From the NCBI GenBank assembly GCA_963811805.1, contig CAWESU010000001.1, positions 1,426,001-1,490,000 of the forward strand: DNA of 64,000 bases, in the 5' to 3' direction. Both the position numbers and the translations under genes were made by a program. The notes below the pieces were generated by a model. It was given only the letters and a program-made list of their open reading frames with translations. It made no database searches and was not told the DNA's origin. Of the stretch, positions 43,884 through 52,935 are shown piece by piece (position 1 is the stretch's first letter; every line of letters begins with the position of its first letter). The stretch comes from DAHUXN01 sp963811805 (GTDB lineage Bacteria; Acidobacteriota; Terriglobia; Acidiferrales; UBA7541).

Positions 43884-44624
43884 TCAGTCGCGGTAGAGGA
43901 ATTCCAGCTGAATTCCCGCCACTTCAATGATGTCGCCCGCCGACAGCTTCGTCGGGTGGATCACCGGCTGCCCGTTGACCGTCGGGACATGATCGGCGGC
44001 GCCAATGTAGTACGAATTGTCTTCGCGCCGATTAATCTGCGCCGCAGCCTTGGGCGCAAACCAACCCTTCAGCTTTACCGTGGCCATCGATGATTTTCCT
44101 ACCACCGTGAGTTTGTCGCTCAAGGTGTATTCCTGCTTGTCGGTCTTGCCTTTGCGCACGACCAGCGTGGCCACCTTCATGCGCGCCGGCGCCACCTGCG
44201 CACTCTCGCCGACCGCAGCCACTTTTTGAAGAAACTCGCGGCGCTCCTTGGTATCGAGCATTACCGTTTCGTTGATTCTCGGCGCTGCTGGTCTGGGGAT
44301 CCCGCCTTTCCAGAAAGGGTCTGAGCCTTCGCGCGAATCCGCCACAACAATCGTATGTTTCCCAATGGCCACCGAGTCGCCGGGCTTGAGCGTCACCATC
44401 TTCACGCGCTGCCCATTCACAAATGTGCCGTTCAAACTGCCAAAATCTTCCAGCATCAATCGGCCTTCTTCGTTGAACACCCGCGCGTGGTAGTGCGACA
44501 CAGCGGGATTGTCGATGACCAGTCCGTTATCTGGCGAGCGGCCGATGCTCACCTCTTTTGGCCCCACGGACGTCTCGCTCAGAATCGAATTCTCGAATTT
44601 CAACACCAGTTTCGGCATGGCCAT
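43884..44624 (-). CDS. FHA-domain protein
   Basis: 246 residues. The N-terminal FHA domain is complete: IGRSPDN, SHYHARV and DFGSLNGTFVNGQRV, which bind phosphothreonine. The C-terminal 90 residues (TLSDKLTVVGKSSMATVKLKGWFAPKAAAQINRRE...PTVNGQPV) look like a second, degenerate FHA fold. The linker contains NETVMLD, a Thr that could itself be phosphorylated. It lies 15 bases after the phosphatase stop and on the same strand as the kinase, so it is likely the phospho-reader of that kinase. Confidence 0.9.
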   Translation of the reverse strand: MAMPKLVLKFENSILSETSVGPKEVSIGRSPDNGLVIDNPAVSHYHARVFNEEGRLMLEDFGSLNGTFVNGQRVKMVTLKPGDSVAIGKHTIVVADSREGSDPFWKGGIPRPAAPRINETVMLDTKERREFLQKVAAVGESAQVAPARMKVATLVVRKGKTDKQEYTLSDKLTVVGKSSMATVKLKGWFAPKAAAQINRREDNSYYIGAADHVPTVNGQPVIHPTKLSAGDIIEVAGIQLEFLYRD

Positions 44625-44639
44625 CCTCCACAGGAAAAC

Positions 44640-45467
44640 TCAGGAGCCCTTGAACCACCGTCCCAGTCTTTCGAACGCCCCCACCAGCTTTGGTGCCTGT
44701 CGCAGCACGATCACGCTGATGTTGTCGCTGCCTCCGGCGTCGTTGGCCAGTTTTATCAGCTGGTCGGCAGCCGCCTGCGGATCGTCGATTTCGTCCAGCA
44801 CATTTGCAATCTGGTCGTCGGAGAGCTCCTTGGTCAGCCCGTCCGAACACAGCAGCAGCGCGTCATCTTCCGCGAGCAGTTCTTCATTCACTTCCACTTC
44901 GACTTCCGCATCGACTCCGACCGCGCGCAACAGCACGTTCTGCAGGTTGCTGTTATTGGCTTCCTGCTCGGTCATCAGCCCTTGTCGAACTTGCTCGGCG
45001 ATGAACGAATGGTCCTGCGTTAATGATTCGAGTTTGCCGTTGCGAAAGCGATAGACGCGGCTGTCACCCACGTGCGCGATATTGACGCGCTCTTCGGTGA
45101 GCATCACCGCGACCAGTGTGGCGCCCATCCCCGCCTGCAAAGCGTTCTGCTGCGCTGCCTGGTACACCGCGCGGTTCGCTAGCCGAATAGCGCTTGCCAG
45201 ACGATTGCCCGCTTCGGAAATTCCTTCAATGTGCTTTCCTGCGATCGGAAGCGATGGGTTCTGGGAAGCTTCGCGGCAATGCGCGACGACTGTCTCCGAC
45301 GCGAGCCGGCTCGCCACTTCGCCCGATGACTGGCCGCCCATGCCGTCGGACAGAACAAACAAACCTATCTCTGGCGCGACGCGGAAGGCATCTTCGTTGT
45401 TTTGGCGCATCCGCCCCACATCACTTCGTGCGCCGAATTCGATTTCCATTCCGCCCTCAGTATTCAT
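44640..45467 (-). CDS. PP2C-type Ser/Thr protein phosphatase
   Basis: 275 residues. It removes phosphate from Ser/Thr using two Mn or Mg ions. Motifs in order: ARSDVGRMRQNNEDAF, VLSDGMGGQSSGEVAS, NIAHVGDSRVYRF, LLLCSDGLTKELSDDQI and GGSDNISVIVL, which carry the metal-binding Asp residues. It has no membrane segment. It sits 15 bases downstream of the Ser/Thr kinase gene, the usual PrpC/Stp-with-PknB pairing, and would reverse that kinase. The start may be Met1 or Met7. Confidence 0.93.
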   Translation of the reverse strand: MNTEGGMEIEFGARSDVGRMRQNNEDAFRVAPEIGLFVLSDGMGGQSSGEVASRLASETVVAHCREASQNPSLPIAGKHIEGISEAGNRLASAIRLANRAVYQAAQQNALQAGMGATLVAVMLTEERVNIAHVGDSRVYRFRNGKLESLTQDHSFIAEQVRQGLMTEQEANNSNLQNVLLRAVGVDAEVEVEVNEELLAEDDALLLCSDGLTKELSDDQIANVLDEIDDPQAAADQLIKLANDAGGSDNISVIVLRQAPKLVGAFERLGRWFKGS

Positions 45468-45482
45468 GCCCCACTGCGGCCG

Positions 45483-47249
45483 TCAGTGTGGAAAACCGCC
45501 CTGGTTCCCGGATGCGTTTGGATTCTGGCCTGGCACAACCTGGCGGGCTTTCGGAAAGCCCACGCTTTTGAGCCATTCCAGCACTTTCTGCGCCTCAGCC
45601 TGTTGATAGGGGCCGGTGAACACCACAAAAAATTCCTGTCCCCCTAGGCCTCGCCTTGGCTTGATCGCGACGGGAAGATTCTGATCCTCGATTCGCTTGG
45701 AAACATTCTGGGCGCGATCCTCTCGTTCAAAGCGGCCTACCCAGAGGTAAATATTCGGATTTGCCGGCGATGAATTGGCTTTCGGTGTTCGATTCGCCCA
45801 TTCCATGCGCGGGAAGACTACCGGCACGGCAGGTGTTGGCTTTGCCGGAGAATTGGTTTTGGCTACCGTCGGCTCCGGAGTTTTCTTCGCCGGGGTTGAT
45901 GTCGCTGTCGCGCTCTCCGTTGGCGCGGGCGGCGGAACTACGAATGCTTCCGGCGGCGGCGTCGGCGCCGGCGCCGGTGACGCTGCGGGCGGCTGGATTT
46001 GCGCCGCCATTTTCCTGGCCTGCATGGCTTTCAATACCCCTAGGGCCAGCAGAACTGCCACAATCACCATCGCTGCCTTTGCCGCAGAGGATGTGCCCTT
46101 CGGCTTCACCGTCAGCGGTGCGCGGCTGTGAACCAACTCTGCTGCGCGGCCCGTCGGCGTCGGGTAGGCGCTTGGCACGGCCAGTGCAGCGGACGCAATC
46201 GGCGCTCCGGTCACGCGCGTTCCGCGCAAGGCCGTTTCCAGTTCCGCAATCGATTGGAACCTCTTCGCCGGATCTTTTTCCAGGCATTTCAGAATGGCGC
46301 GCTCGATGTACACAGGAATGTTCGGATCGATATCGTGTGGCGGAGCAGGCGCTTCCTGCATTTGCTTGAGCGCAATCGCCACAGCGGTGTCTGCGCGAAA
46401 CGTTTCCGAGCCTGTGAACATTTCGTATAGGACAAGTCCGAGCGCATAGATATCCGTGCGGAAGTCCACCGGTTTTCCGGACACTTGCTCCGGAGCCATG
46501 TACGCTGGCGTGCCAATCATCGCGCCGGTCAGCCGCGTGCCCGCTTCCATGGAGCGCGCGATGCCGAAATCCATGATCTTCACGTTTCCGTGCGTGTCGA
46601 TCATCACGTTTTCCGGCTTCAGGTCGCGATGCACGATTCCCTGTGCGTGCGCCTCCTTCAGTCCGGAACAAATCTGTAACGCCAGGTCGACTCCCTTGCG
46701 CACCGGCAATCCGCCGAAGCGGCTCAGCACCGAGCGCAAACTCTCGCCTTCGACGAACTCCATCGAGGTATATGCGATTCCGCCGACGCGGTTGAATTCG
46801 TACACGCGGCAAACGTTCTTGTGAGTGATCTTGCGCGCAAAGAGCAGCTCATTCTTGAACCGCTCCGTCATAGCCTGATCCGATGCAATTTCGGGCTTGA
46901 TCAGCTTGAGTGCGACGGTTTCGCCGGTTTCCCGGTCGCGCGCTTTGTACACGTTGCCCATGTTGCCGTGGCCCGCTTCGCTCAAAATGTCATAGCGCTG
47001 CGAAAGCGCAGAGAGACTGCTGGAGGTCAAATTGAGATTCGAAAGCGGAAAGTTTTCAGTCGAGGACGAACGCATTCCAGAACCTCCCGCCGCACTCGGC
47101 GCTCCGCCCGTATCGCCGAGCAGAACCGTTTTTTGCGGCTCGGCGCTCGAGCTACGTCGTCCGGGCGTGCCGGAGCCCGAGCTCCGGCGTTCCTCCGCCG
47201 TGTCGCTCGCGGGCACAGGTGTACTCTGGGTTTTCGTCGTCTGGTCCAT
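45483..47249 (-). CDS. Membrane Ser/Thr protein kinase with C-terminal SPOR domain
   Basis: 588 residues from ATG 47249. A Ser/Arg-rich N-terminal tail of 85 residues includes KTVLLGD. The Hanks-type kinase domain (about 86-343) has GHGNMGNVYKA, the catalytic Lys in VALKLIK, HRDLKPEN, DFG, GTPAYMAPE and TDIYALG, so it should be active. A Pro/Ala linker surrounds one membrane helix (about 391-411, AMVIVAVLLALGVLKAM). Outside, a Pro-rich stalk ends in a SPOR domain (NIYLWVGRFEREDRAQNVSKRI...FFVVFTGPYQQAEAQKVLEWL), which elsewhere binds septal peptidoglycan lacking stem peptides. Most PknB-type kinases use PASTA repeats instead. The phosphatase and FHA genes follow. Confidence 0.92.
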   Translation of the reverse strand: MDQTTKTQSTPVPASDTAEERRSSGSGTPGRRSSSAEPQKTVLLGDTGGAPSAAGGSGMRSSSTENFPLSNLNLTSSSLSALSQRYDILSEAGHGNMGNVYKARDRETGETVALKLIKPEIASDQAMTERFKNELLFARKITHKNVCRVYEFNRVGGIAYTSMEFVEGESLRSVLSRFGGLPVRKGVDLALQICSGLKEAHAQGIVHRDLKPENVMIDTHGNVKIMDFGIARSMEAGTRLTGAMIGTPAYMAPEQVSGKPVDFRTDIYALGLVLYEMFTGSETFRADTAVAIALKQMQEAPAPPHDIDPNIPVYIERAILKCLEKDPAKRFQSIAELETALRGTRVTGAPIASAALAVPSAYPTPTGRAAELVHSRAPLTVKPKGTSSAAKAAMVIVAVLLALGVLKAMQARKMAAQIQPPAASPAPAPTPPPEAFVVPPPAPTESATATSTPAKKTPEPTVAKTNSPAKPTPAVPVVFPRMEWANRTPKANSSPANPNIYLWVGRFEREDRAQNVSKRIEDQNLPVAIKPRRGLGGQEFFVVFTGPYQQAEAQKVLEWLKSVGFPKARQVVPGQNPNASGNQGGFPH

Positions 47250-47395
47250 ATAGGCCCTGTCTACAATAAACACCAAAATAGGGCGTAATGGGGGCTTCTT
47301 GCAGTGCAGGTGTAGGGAAAAAGTATCTAGTACTGAAGTACCGACGGCATTTAGGATGTTGAACTTAGCTCAAGTTTGATGACTATTGGCGAGGG

Positions 47396-48100
47396 TCAGG
47401 ACTGCTCGGCGGTCGGCGGAACAACGTTTGCAGTCGAGGACAACATATCCGCGGCTAAGGGCAGCGGCTCCTGCGTCGCGTGCGCGGCCCAGCACGTGGA
47501 TTCCCGCACGGGTGCATACGAAAAACGATGCAGCGGAGTGGGCCCGTAACGCCGCAGCGCCTCCAAATGATCTGGCGTGCTATAGCCGCGGTTCGTGCAA
47601 AGCCCGTACTGCGGATAAATCTGATCGAAATCGTCCATCAAATGGTCGCGTTCGACCTTGGCCAGAATCGACGCGGCGGCAATCGAAACCGAGCGAGCGT
47701 CTCCGTGAATCAGCGGCTTTTGCTCGATCGGCAGCGGCAACTCCATCGCATCAATCAGCAGGTAATCGGGCATGGGCCGGATGTTGTCCACCGCCGCGAG
47801 CATCGCCTGCTTGCTCGCCTGATAAATGTTCCACGCGTCGATGCGGCTCGCGTCAATCTCGGCCACGGCCCAGGCCAACGCGTGCTCGCGTATGCGCGGA
47901 GCCAGTTCCGCGCGGCGCTCCGGTGTGAGTTTCTTGGAATCGTCGAGCCCCACGATGCGCCGTCGAGGATTGAGTACCACGGCTGCCGCGACCACTGGGC
48001 CAAATAACGACCCGCGCCCCGCTTCGTCGATTCCGCAAATGCGCATCCATCCTTGCTTGCGCGCCAGCAGTTCGTAGCGAGTGCAGCAGAGCCGCGCCAT
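47396..48100 (-). CDS. rnhB: Ribonuclease HII
   Basis: 234 residues from ATG 48100; an in-frame ATG at 48142 would add 14 residues, and neither has a strong ribosome-binding site. The enzyme cuts RNA in RNA-DNA hybrids and at single ribonucleotides. The catalytic acids are in GIDEAGRGSLFGPV (Asp and Glu), LLIDAM and HGDARSVSIAAASILAKVERD. The C-terminus has a 40-residue extension beyond the core, rich in Pro and Ala. Confidence 0.93.
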   Translation of the reverse strand: MARLCCTRYELLARKQGWMRICGIDEAGRGSLFGPVVAAAVVLNPRRRIVGLDDSKKLTPERRAELAPRIREHALAWAVAEIDASRIDAWNIYQASKQAMLAAVDNIRPMPDYLLIDAMELPLPIEQKPLIHGDARSVSIAAASILAKVERDHLMDDFDQIYPQYGLCTNRGYSTPDHLEALRRYGPTPLHRFSYAPVRESTCWAAHATQEPLPLAADMLSSTANVVPPTAEQS

Positions 48101-48176
48101 CGCGCGGAATTCTATCACAGCAATCTCGACCCTTGCGGCCATCGACTGTGGAAAAGTTTCGAAGCCGAAACGCCCT

Positions 48177-48674
48177 CTAGGATGGAACGCTCATCGCCTC
48201 ATCACCGGAGGGTCCATAAATCGCCGGCACTTTGCCTCCCGCTTGGCGCAGATAAATCGTCAACTGGCCGCGATGGTGCACCTGGTCGAGCAGATTTCCC
48301 CAGAGCGTTTCCGCGTGCTCCAGTTGAATCGAACCGCCGCGCATCGTCACGGTCACGGTCTTGCTGAACTCTGTCTTTGGAAGCCGCATCTTTTCGGACG
48401 CCTCGCGATGCGCAACTTCATAGGCCGTGGCAATCTCTTCCATCGTTTCCGGCGGAGGCGGGCTCGGCGGAACATTGCGAAGGTCGCTGAACCCATCGAT
48501 GATTTTTTCAATCACGCGCTCGTCGATCACGCATTGCCAAGCCAGATCGCGGATCGAGCGCGAACGCTCATGCGGCTTCACATCGAGGCTCGCCGGGGGA
48601 AAGGCCCTGAACACTTTGGCCGTGGTGCTCGCCTCACGATCCCAGATCCGCAGGAAAATTTCTTTTGCGTCCAT
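48177..48674 (-). CDS. DinB-family protein
   Basis: 165 residues from ATG 48674 (GGAGAC five bases upstream); the frame is open further up but begins to look non-coding. Four helices with the late motif LLDQVHHRGQLTIYLRQAGGKVPAIYGP match the DinB/YfiT-like metal-binding four-helix bundle, whose members are often thiol-transferases or stress-induced proteins. The His-x-x-Gln motif is kept; an early metal His is not obvious (ROUTINE position holds WQCVIDE). Substrate unknown. Confidence 0.8.
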   Translation of the reverse strand: MDAKEIFLRIWDREASTTAKVFRAFPPASLDVKPHERSRSIRDLAWQCVIDERVIEKIIDGFSDLRNVPPSPPPPETMEEIATAYEVAHREASEKMRLPKTEFSKTVTVTMRGGSIQLEHAETLWGNLLDQVHHRGQLTIYLRQAGGKVPAIYGPSGDEAMSVPS

Positions 48675-48777
48675 TTTGAGTCTCCGGGCGCAGATTTTGC
48701 GCCGAATTTTTGAGTGGGGTGGGAATGCAAGCTGCGGCACGTGCAGCCCTTAACAGAAGACAAAAGAAAACGCGCAG

Positions 48778-48837
48778 CTACTCGGCGGATTGCTTCACGG
48801 TGGCGGGCTACTCGGCGGATTGCTTCACGGTGGCGGG
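48778..48837. repeat. Exact 30-bp tandem duplication at the rplS 3' end
   Basis: Bases 48778-48807 repeat exactly as 48808-48837. On the minus strand each unit encodes PATVKQSAE followed by TAG. The second copy, downstream of the functional stop, is untranslated. A slippage-type duplication of the last codons plus stop. Confidence 0.95.
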
Positions 48838-49206
48838 CTGCTCGGCTCGCGCAGCGCGCTTGATCCGCGCCGATTTGCCCTTCAGTCCACGCAAATAATA
48901 GAGCTTCGCGCGCCGTACATTGCCTTGCTGCACAATCTCGACCGACGCGATCATCGGCGAATGCAGCGGGAAAATCCTCTCTACGCCAATCCCAAAGCTC
49001 ACCCGCCGCACCGTGAAGCTCGCGCCTGCCGTGTGCCCGCGTCGTTTGATCACCACGCCTTCAAACGGCTGGATGCGCTCCTTTTCCTTCCCCTTTTCGC
49101 CTTCTTCACGCAGCTTCACGTTTACCCGTATTGTGTCTCCGGGACGAAATGCCGGCAAATCCGTGCGTAGTTGAGACTCCTGCGCCTTATCAATGGCTCG
49201 ATTCAT
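48808..49206 (-). CDS. rplS: Ribosomal protein bL19
   Basis: 132 residues. FRPGDTIRVNVKLREEGEKGKEKERIQPFEGVVIKRRG, FTVRRVSFGIGVERIFPLHSP and RAKLYYLRGLKGKSARIK are family hallmarks. It lies at the 30S-50S interface. The C-terminal tail (AARAEQPATVKQSAE) is an extension and its last nine codons plus stop are duplicated just downstream. In many bacteria rplS follows trmD; here it is split off, divergent from ffh. Confidence 0.96.
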   Translation of the reverse strand: MNRAIDKAQESQLRTDLPAFRPGDTIRVNVKLREEGEKGKEKERIQPFEGVVIKRRGHTAGASFTVRRVSFGIGVERIFPLHSPMIASVEIVQQGNVRRAKLYYLRGLKGKSARIKRAARAEQPATVKQSAE

Positions 49207-49371
49207 GTCTTATTTCCCGGCAGACCCGCTCAGGTGGGGCCAGCTCACTCTGCGCAATTAACTAATATACCCGAAAACGCTTGTTTTTGGCTACAAAATT
49301 GCCGCTCGTTTCCCGCACGGCTCGCATTCCGCTCAGCGTCGTGCTAATTTTGTTAAGGATTCGCCTGACTT

Positions 49372-50718
49372 ATGTTTGAAAATCTCACCGACAAGCTGCA
49401 GCGCGCCTTCAAGAACCTTCGCGGCCAGGGAAAGCTGACCGAGGAGCATCTCGATGCCGGCCTGGCGCAAATTCGCGAAGCGCTTCTCGATGCCGACGTC
49501 AACCTCGGCGTTGTGGACGAAATCATCGCGCACATTCGCGAAAGGGCCCTAGGTTCTGAAGTGCTGTTGCAGCTCTCTCCTGACCAGCAAGTCGTAAAAA
49601 TTGTCCGCGACGAACTTTCGGAGCTTCTGGGGAAGGAAGTGCGCATGCAATTCGCCTCGCGCCCTCCCTCCGTATGGCTCGTCGTTGGGTTGCAAGGCTC
49701 GGGCAAGACGACCACCACTGGCAAACTCGGCAAATGGCTGGGCGAGCATGGCCACCGTCCCGTGGTTGTTTCAACCGACGTGTACCGCCCGGCGGCGCGC
49801 GAACAGCTCGCGCAAGTGGCCAAAGCCACGCACACGCCGAACTGGCCCGGCAAAGAAGCCGACAAGCCGCTCGAACTGGTCCGCGGCGCGATGCGCGAAG
49901 CGAAGCTTTCAGCTTATGACGTGGTGCTGGTCGACACCGCAGGGCGCTTGCACATCGACGACGAGTTGATGAACGAGCTTTCGGCGCTGAAAAAGGAGCT
50001 CTCGCCTGCGGAGATTCTTTTCGTCGCCGACGCCATGATCGGCCAGGACGCCGTTCGCTCCGCTGGCGAATTTCATAAGCGCCTGGGCATCACCGGCGTG
50101 GTGCTCACCAAGCTCGATGGCGACGCGCGCGGCGGCGCCGCGCTTTCCATCCGCAAAGTCACTGGCGCTCCCGTGAAGTTTGCCGGCATCGGTGAAAAAT
50201 ACGACGCGATCGAGCCATTTCATCCTGACCGGATCGTTTCACGCATTCTCGGCATGGGCGACGTCCTCACGCTCATCGAAAAAGCCGAGAAGACCATTGA
50301 CGAGAAGCAGGCCCGCGAGCTGCAGCACAAACTGACTCATGACGAGTTTACACTTGAGGATTTTCGCGACCAACTGAAGCAGATCCGCAAAATGGGTTCG
50401 ATCGAGCAGTTGATGGGCATGCTTCCTAAAATCGGCCCATTTGCCAAACTCCCGAAAAACACCGAGCTCGACGAGAGCCGCCTGAAAGTCGCCGAGGCCA
50501 TCATCAATTCCATGACCGCCGCGGAGCGCGGAGATCACAACCTGATTGACGGCAAACGCCGCAAGCGTATCGCCCGCGGCAGCGGCACCAGCGTTCAGGA
50601 AGTCAACGAAGTCCTCAAGCAGTACGCGGAAATGCGCCGCATGATCAAAATGTACGGTAACTCCATGCGCGGCAAGATGCGCGGCCTCGGCAAGCTCCGC
50701 TCCGGTCTGTCGCAATAA
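49372..50718 (+). CDS. ffh: Signal recognition particle protein Ffh
   Basis: 448 residues. It is the GTPase that recognises signal sequences on nascent chains together with 4.5S RNA. The NG domain has GLQGSGKTTTTGKLG (P-loop), DTAGRLHID, and TKLDGDARGGAALS. The Met-rich M domain holds GMLPKIGPF and the RNA-binding RKRIARGSGTSVQEVNEVLKQY. The start ATG at 49372 fits the family N-terminus MFENLTDKLQRAFKNLRG. ffh followed by rpsP-rimM-trmD is a conserved order, interrupted here by one secreted protein gene. Confidence 0.97.
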   Translation: MFENLTDKLQRAFKNLRGQGKLTEEHLDAGLAQIREALLDADVNLGVVDEIIAHIRERALGSEVLLQLSPDQQVVKIVRDELSELLGKEVRMQFASRPPSVWLVVGLQGSGKTTTTGKLGKWLGEHGHRPVVVSTDVYRPAAREQLAQVAKATHTPNWPGKEADKPLELVRGAMREAKLSAYDVVLVDTAGRLHIDDELMNELSALKKELSPAEILFVADAMIGQDAVRSAGEFHKRLGITGVVLTKLDGDARGGAALSIRKVTGAPVKFAGIGEKYDAIEPFHPDRIVSRILGMGDVLTLIEKAEKTIDEKQARELQHKLTHDEFTLEDFRDQLKQIRKMGSIEQLMGMLPKIGPFAKLPKNTELDESRLKVAEAIINSMTAAERGDHNLIDGKRRKRIARGSGTSVQEVNEVLKQYAEMRRMIKMYGNSMRGKMRGLGKLRSGLSQ

Positions 50719-50761
50719 CAAGAATCCACCGAACACTTGGCGGCTTGGCGTCGTATAAATT

Positions 50762-51661
50762 ATGATGAAAGTTCTCGCTGTGGCTCTCGTGCTTGTTGGC
50801 GGTCTAGCGGTATTGGCGGCGCATCGGAGCAGCTCCTCAAGCGGCCAGGCAACCTCCCCGAACCCCAGTTTGCTCACCCGCCATTATCAAGAGGGCGAAA
50901 AGCTCAGCTATCACATGACCGCGACCAACAAGGACAACATCAGCACCAAACGTTATGAGGCGCAGGCTGACGGAGTCGTGAAAAAAGATTCCGCGGGGAA
51001 TTTTTATGAGGAGTATCAATGGTCCGGCGTCGTTTGGGACGGCAAGGCCGTGGCTGTTCCTCCGGACTTTCGTCAAATTCTGTCTCTCGACCCCCGCTTC
51101 AAGCCGGTGTTTCCCGACCTGCAAAAGGCGCCCTCCGGCCTGGTCGGACCGGTGCTGGATCTGATGAACTTCTACGTCGATCTGGGACTTGCGATCCGAC
51201 ACGGGCTGAGTCGTCCCGGAGATCACGCTTACATCAAGTTCGGGAGGCCGATCTCGTGGGCCGCGGGCGAAGGGGCCATACTCGGGGAGTCCTCGATTGA
51301 TTTCGACATCACGCTCCAGGATGTCAACCGTTCAGCCAACACCGCCGCGGTACTCATCAGGCATGTGCCACCGGCGCAGTCGCAAGTCCAATTGCCCTCG
51401 GTCTGGATGCACATCCCAGTCGCCGATACTCCAAACAATTGGGTGAGTGTCAGGAAGAACCGCAATGGAAAGTACGTTGCTGCTGTTGGTAAAGAGACGT
51501 TCGACGTTGTGATTAAAACGAGCCTCGCCGACGGCCGGATCCTGTCCGCCACGATGGATAATCCCGTCGAAGTGCTTGAGCGGCAATGCGAGGATGCGGC
51601 GCTAACCGTCTGCGGCGACCCCATCCGTTACCAAATCCGTCGACAGATCGCTATCCAATGA
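50762..51661 (+). CDS. Secreted hypothetical protein (299 aa)
   Basis: A signal peptide or single N-terminal anchor (VLAVALVLVGGLAVLAA) is followed by a Ser-rich linker and a beta-rich domain: YQEGEKLSYHMTATNKDN, FYEEYQWSGVVWDGKAV, FDITLQDVNRSANTAAVLIRH and SLADGRILSATMDNPVEVLERQC. Two Cys near the C-terminus could form a disulphide (RQCEDAALTVCGDP). The family is not recognised, but proteins of this look are frequent in acidobacteria. It separates ffh from rpsP and reads the same way. Confidence 0.65.
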   Translation: MMKVLAVALVLVGGLAVLAAHRSSSSSGQATSPNPSLLTRHYQEGEKLSYHMTATNKDNISTKRYEAQADGVVKKDSAGNFYEEYQWSGVVWDGKAVAVPPDFRQILSLDPRFKPVFPDLQKAPSGLVGPVLDLMNFYVDLGLAIRHGLSRPGDHAYIKFGRPISWAAGEGAILGESSIDFDITLQDVNRSANTAAVLIRHVPPAQSQVQLPSVWMHIPVADTPNNWVSVRKNRNGKYVAAVGKETFDVVIKTSLADGRILSATMDNPVEVLERQCEDAALTVCGDPIRYQIRRQIAIQ

Positions 51662-51766
51662 CCGCTTAGTCGGTTTTCGGTGTCGGTCCTGTAAGGTCTA
51701 TTCCCGCTTTCGAAATGAACAGCCTTAGGCTATACTTTGACCTGCTTTTTTGGAGGAATATACCGA

Positions 51767-52006
51767 GTGTTGATGATTCGCCTGTCCCGCATTGGCAAAA
51801 AGAAGCAGCCAACCTACCGCGTCGTTGTCATTGAGAAGACCCGCCCTCGCGACGGCCGCTTCGTTGAAATTGTGGGAACTTACGATCCTTTGAAGAAACC
51901 TGCAGTTGTCAAACTGGACGCCGAGCGGATCAAGTACTGGCTCGGATGCGGGGCACAACCCAGCGATACCGTCCGCAGCTTTCTGCGCCATCAGAAGATA
52001 GCCTGA
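51767..52006 (+). CDS. rpsP: Ribosomal protein bS16
   Basis: 79 residues from GTG 51767. GGAGG at 51752-51756 gives a ten-base gap to GTG; ATG at 51773 is also possible. IRLSRIGKKKQPTYRVVVIEKTRPRDGRFVEIVGTYDPLKKP is the bS16 signature. A -10-like TATACT lies at 51731-51736. It heads the rpsP-khpA-rimM-trmD cluster. Confidence 0.95.
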   Translation: MLMIRLSRIGKKKQPTYRVVVIEKTRPRDGRFVEIVGTYDPLKKPAVVKLDAERIKYWLGCGAQPSDTVRSFLRHQKIA

Positions 52007-52086
52007 AGCGCCGTACCGTTTAGCTGCAGGATTTCCAACGCTCGGACTCAAGCTCCAGGGAATTTCGCCGTTTCCGGAGGTCTCTC

Positions 52087-52317
52087 ATGAAGGAGCTCGT
52101 TGAAGCCATTGCGAAAGCTCTTGTCGATCATCCCGAACACGTTTCTGTAAAATCCATTGAAGGTGAACAGGTTACAGTGCTTGAATTGCGCGTTGCCCCC
52201 GACGACCTCGGGAAAGTGATTGGGCGGCAGGGCCGGACGGCAAAATCCATTCGTACTCTCCTGGGTGCAGCCGGTATGAAATTGAAGAAACGCTTCACTT
52301 TGGAAATTCTCGAATAG
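52087..52317 (+). CDS. khpA: KH-domain RNA-binding protein KhpA
   Basis: 76 residues, a single KH domain with GKVIGRQGRTAKSIR, the GxxG RNA-binding loop. In Gram-positive bacteria KhpA pairs with KhpB/Jag and affects cell size and small RNA use. The gene is placed between rpsP and rimM, its usual location, and ends one base before the rimM start. Confidence 0.93.
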   Translation: MKELVEAIAKALVDHPEHVSVKSIEGEQVTVLELRVAPDDLGKVIGRQGRTAKSIRTLLGAAGMKLKKRFTLEILE

Positions 52318-52318
52318 C

Positions 52319-52894
52319 GTGGGCGATTCCCCAGCCAGTCGCGTCACTCTCGCCAGAATCCTGCGTCCGCAGGGACGCCGCGGCGAAGTTGCGGCCGAAA
52401 TTCTCACCGATTTTCCCGACCGCTTGACGCAATTGAAATCAGCGCTGCTCTGGGACGGCAAGACTCCGCCGCGACAAGCTACCATTCGCTCTTGCTGGCT
52501 GAGCCACAGCCGCGGCGGCCAAGCCATCTTTCATTTCGAAGGATCCGATTCCATCTCGGACGCGGAAAAGCTTGTCGGCCTCGAAGTTCAGGTGCCGGCT
52601 GACGAACGCGTCGAATTGCCCGCGGGCAGCTACTACGTAACCGATTTGATCGGCTGCGAAGTTTTCGCTGCGGACAGAAGCGCCGCGAGCCTGCAGAAGA
52701 TTGGTGTGGTGCGCGACGTGCAATCCATCGGAAAAGCCGTCGCCGGCACCCCAAATCTGATAATCGACTCGGCGCGCGGGGAATTGTTGATCCCACTGGC
52801 GGCAGAAATTTGCAGGAACATCGACACCTCGGCCCGTCGCGTCGTAGTTGTGCTACCCGAAGGCCTCCTCGATTTGAACCAAACCAAACAGTAG
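52319..52894 (+). CDS. rimM: Ribosome maturation factor RimM
   Basis: 191 residues from GTG 52319, which immediately follows the khpA stop. It assists 30S head assembly with uS19. The N-terminal domain begins VTLARILRPQGRRGEVAAEILTDFPDR, typical of RimM. The PRC barrel follows (LPAGSYYVTDLIGCEVFA, GELLIPLAAEICRNIDTSARRVVVVLPEGLLDL). Order rpsP-khpA-rimM-trmD is conserved. Confidence 0.95.
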   Translation: MGDSPASRVTLARILRPQGRRGEVAAEILTDFPDRLTQLKSALLWDGKTPPRQATIRSCWLSHSRGGQAIFHFEGSDSISDAEKLVGLEVQVPADERVELPAGSYYVTDLIGCEVFAADRSAASLQKIGVVRDVQSIGKAVAGTPNLIIDSARGELLIPLAAEICRNIDTSARRVVVVLPEGLLDLNQTKQ

Positions 52895-52935
52895 TGTGTG
52901 AAGGCTGTGGCGGCTATGAGGTAAGATTTGAGGCT

